Below, in pieces: positions 14,898-17,238 of a DNA stretch of 17,238 nt. The notes beneath the pieces were generated by a model, which had not been told where the DNA came from, made no database searches, and was given only the letters and a program-made list of their open reading frames with translations. Each line of letters starts with the position of its first letter. Positions within the stretch are counted from its first letter, which is position 1. This DNA is from Flavobacteriales bacterium. GTDB lineage: Bacteria > Bacteroidota > Bacteroidia > Flavobacteriales_D > Cryomorphaceae. The position numbers and the translations under genes are program-made. Location: NCBI GenBank assembly GCA_020200995.1, contig JAIVHQ010000216.1, forward strand, positions 1 to 17,238, given 5' to 3'.

Positions 14898-17238
14898 TCT
14901 TCGATGTTGTCGTTCTCGGGTTCTTCTTCAAGCAATTCTTCGTAGGGATCTTCGTCCGCGGGCTCCTCCGCCTTTTTCGCGGCTTCGGCGGCATTTTTCT
15001 CAGCTGCCTCGCGCTCGTTCACTGCCTTCATTTTGGCCTCGGCCTCGGCGAGAAGATCGGGGTCGGTCACATTATCCAATACGCTTTGCAAAGTGGCCCG
15101 CGCCTGGAAATAATCCTGCCGTTCGGAATACACATCGGCCAGGAGCAGGAATCCACGCACCTTCCAGGTATCGAAAGAGGCATAGCCCTGAATGAGCTCA
15201 AAAACTTCTTTCTCCGTCTTGTCGAGGTCACCACCGCGGAAGGCGATTTGGGCCAGAAGGTATTTGGCTTCCGCACCTTCCACATTGCCCGAATTCGTAG
15301 CGAGCCACATGAAATCGGGCGTTGCTTTCTCGTAATTTTCTCGAAGGAAGAAGGATTTTCCACGCACGAGTCGGGCTTCTTCTGTAACGCGTTCCGTGGC
15401 ACTGCCCCGTTCCAGCACTGCATCGGCGCCGGCCGCTGCAGCTTCATAGCGCTTCAGGCGAAAGTTGGTTCGCATGACCCCAATGTCGGCTTCGAGGGCG
15501 TTCGCGCTGAATGATGCGGCTGACTTGAGCCGTTCGTATAATGCAAGGGCTTCCTCGAACTGCTTTTTTCGGTAACGGATCTTGGCCGCTTCAACAAGTG
15601 AAGGCTCTGTAAACTGGCTTGCCGGCTGGCTGATTACGTACTCAAATCCTTCGAGGGCCATCTCGAAGTCGTTCGCGCGCAGCGCACAGTCGGCGCGGTA
15701 GTAATTCGCATTGACGATAAACAAACCATTGGGGTACTTTCGAATGTACTCGCCAAACGAAGTGATGGCCTGGGTGCACTTGCCGTCGGCCACGAGGTTC
15801 TCTGCGGCGCGGTAGCTCAGGCTGTCGATCTCGCCCTCCGATACCTGATAATCGGGCAGCGATGCCAGCCACTTTGAATAATCGTCGATGCGGTCCAGAT
15901 CGAGATAGATGCTGCGCAAGACCGCAATGGCTTCACGAGATTCGGCATCGACCCCGTAATCCTTCACCACTTTCTCGTAGCTCGCGATGGCCTCTTCATA
16001 ATTGCTAAGGCGGTACTGCACAAGCCCGCGTTTGAGCAGTGCCTTTTTCCGGTAGGGCGAGTCAGCATGCTTATCGATCACGGTATTGAAGGCAGCCAGG
16101 GCCTTGTTAAGGTCATCGGTCAGGAAGTAGCTGTCGCCGAGTTGGTACTGCCCCACTGCAGCCAACGAAGTGGCGGGGTGGTCTGTAAATAGTCTTTGGA
16201 GCTCCTGAATTTTTCGCGGGTGGTCTTCCTTGTAGCCGTAAGCCATCGCTGTTTGAAAGCGGGCGTAGTCGCCTTCCGTACCGTTAAGCGCCATGGCCTC
16301 GCCATACCTCACAATGGCAGCCGCGTAGTCTTTTCCCACAAGGTGCAGGTCGCCGATGCGAAGCAATGCATCGTACTTGCGGCGGCTGTCGATGCCGGGC
16401 AGGGCCGTGAATTTCCTAAAAGATTCGAGCGATGCAGTGGGGTTGTTCAACTTGAAGTAACAATATCCCAAATTGTAATCCGCATTTTTGTATTGGCCGG
16501 TACCGTAAGCAGATGGCTGACCTACAAACGATTTGTAAGCGGCGGCGGCCTCTGCGTAGTTGCCTTCGCGGTATTGAAGATCGCCGATGCGGTAGTCTGC
16601 CAAAGCTTTGATTTCAGGCAGTTCGTTGTACTTTTTGGACGTTTTGAAATAGCTAAGGGCCTCATCGTTTTTGCCTTCGCGCATCAGCTGTACCGCGTGG
16701 TTGTAAGCCGCCCTTTGGTAGTCTTCTCTTCCGGAAATACCGAGGTTCTTCATGTTGTCAAGGGCGCGCATGGCGGCAGGGTAATTCTTGGTGGCCAGGT
16801 GCACTTTGAGCAAAAATGCATAGGCATCATCCTTGCGCGGTGAATCGGGATATGCCGTGAGGTAGCGATCGAAGGCCTGGATGGCTTCGTGAAAAGGATC
16901 GTACGAAAGCTCATAGGCCAGCTTGGCATAGTTGAAAAGGGCATCCTCGGTTACTTCCCGATCTTCGTCCATCGAAGAGGCTGCCTTGAATGCGTTTTGG
17001 GCAAACTTCTTCTCCCCCGTTTTCAGATAGGCGTCGGCAAGTTGATAGGTAGAAATCTGCACCAGTGCCGGATCCTCCGCTTTCGAGGCGCTGGCAAAAT
17101 GCGTAATGGAGGCCTTGAAGTTTCCTGTTCGGTAATATGCATAGGCCATTTGATACGAATCGCCTGGCTCGGGATTGTAGTTGCGCTCCATGAAGATTTC
17201 CAACAGCGGAACAGCACTTTTGTAATCCTGCTTCTGGT
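14894..17238 (-). CDS. Tetratricopeptide-repeat protein, 5' end outside window
   Basis: The frame is open to the right edge, where it reads QKQDYKSAVPLLEIFMERNY. The TTG at 17203 is therefore an internal leucine and the true start lies outside. About 780 residues are visible. They are almost entirely helical TPR units with W/Y-x-x-G-x-Y/F-x-x-A signatures, for example YQMAYAYYRTGNFKASITHF, YRIGDLQYREGNYAEAAAAY, YNLGYCYFKLNNPTASLESF, YQLGDSYFLTDDLNKALAAF and GLVQYRLSNYEEAIASYEKV. The last 50 or so residues form an Ala/Glu/Lys coiled-coil-like segment (AEAEAKMKAVNEREAAEKNA) and a very acidic tail (EELLEEEPENDNIEE). TPR arrays bind protein partners. Its stop overlaps the start of the outer-membrane barrel gene, so a periplasmic or envelope scaffold acting with that barrel is a reasonable inference, but any signal peptide would lie off the window. 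Confidence 0.85.
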   Translation of the reverse strand, partial: QKQDYKSAVPLLEIFMERNYNPEPGDSYQMAYAYYRTGNFKASITHFASASKAEDPALVQISTYQLADAYLKTGEKKFAQNAFKAASSMDEDREVTEDALFNYAKLAYELSYDPFHEAIQAFDRYLTAYPDSPRKDDAYAFLLKVHLATKNYPAAMRALDNMKNLGISGREDYQRAAYNHAVQLMREGKNDEALSYFKTSKKYNELPEIKALADYRIGDLQYREGNYAEAAAAYKSFVGQPSAYGTGQYKNADYNLGYCYFKLNNPTASLESFRKFTALPGIDSRRKYDALLRIGDLHLVGKDYAAAIVRYGEAMALNGTEGDYARFQTAMAYGYKEDHPRKIQELQRLFTDHPATSLAAVGQYQLGDSYFLTDDLNKALAAFNTVIDKHADSPYRKKALLKRGLVQYRLSNYEEAIASYEKVVKDYGVDAESREAIAVLRSIYLDLDRIDDYSKWLASLPDYQVSEGEIDSLSYRAAENLVADGKCTQAITSFGEYIRKYPNGLFIVNANYYRADCALRANDFEMALEGFEYVISQPASQFTEPSLVEAAKIRYRKKQFEEALALYERLKSAASFSANALEADIGVMRTNFRLKRYEAAAAGADAVLERGSATERVTEEARLVRGKSFFLRENYEKATPDFMWLATNSGNVEGAEAKYLLAQIAFRGGDLDKTEKEVFELIQGYASFDTWKVRGFLLLADVYSERQDYFQARATLQSVLDNVTDPDLLAEAEAKMKAVNEREAAEKNAAEAAKKAEEPADEDPYEELLEEEPENDNIEE

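Noticed and set aside
16196..16843. A 215-codon plus-strand open frame opposite the TPR gene
   Set aside because: It is antisense to clear TPR motifs and its composition is typical of a reverse shadow frame.

Overview
The window looks like a chromosomal stretch from a member of the Bacteroidota, most likely in or near Flavobacteriales. Three things point that way. Two giant secreted proteins end in the gliding-motility-associated C-terminal domain (CHU_C) that marks cargo of the type IX secretion system (T9SS), which is restricted to this phylum. The gyrB upstream region has a TAnnTTTG-type -7 element. The genes lack clear Shine-Dalgarno sequences. The genus cannot be read from the sequence.

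Left part, plus strand (1-10504): a large modular adhesin, open at the left edge and ending at 4230; a small signal-peptide protein of unknown function (4275-4709); a second giant T9SS cargo protein (4733-8512) built from CUB-like, PKD, proprotein-convertase-P-like and SprB-like modules; then lgt (prolipoprotein diacylglyceryl transferase) and a secreted endonuclease/exonuclease/phosphatase-family enzyme whose start codon overlaps the lgt stop. The three surface genes are packed closely and may be one transcript. lgt follows after a short gap that holds a 16-nt palindrome.

Middle (10505-11054): a 550-nt gene-free stretch. It holds two inverted copies of a 95-nt element, 199 bp apart. Their ends match well, and each has a central hairpin at the same place, but the stem sequences differ. 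This is the least ordinary non-coding structure here. A terminator-like hairpin for the neighbouring gyrB lies at the right end.

Right part, minus strand (17238-11055): a long TPR protein (open at the right edge) overlaps by ATGA with an outer-membrane beta-barrel gene. That gene is split by an apparent one-base frameshift at an AAAATTTT run. After a 191-nt gap with a plausible promoter comes an intact gyrB.

The window combines housekeeping genes (lgt, gyrB) with surface biology (T9SS adhesins, an outer-membrane barrel and its TPR partner). I see no tRNA, rRNA, CRISPR array, insertion-sequence transposase or prophage gene.
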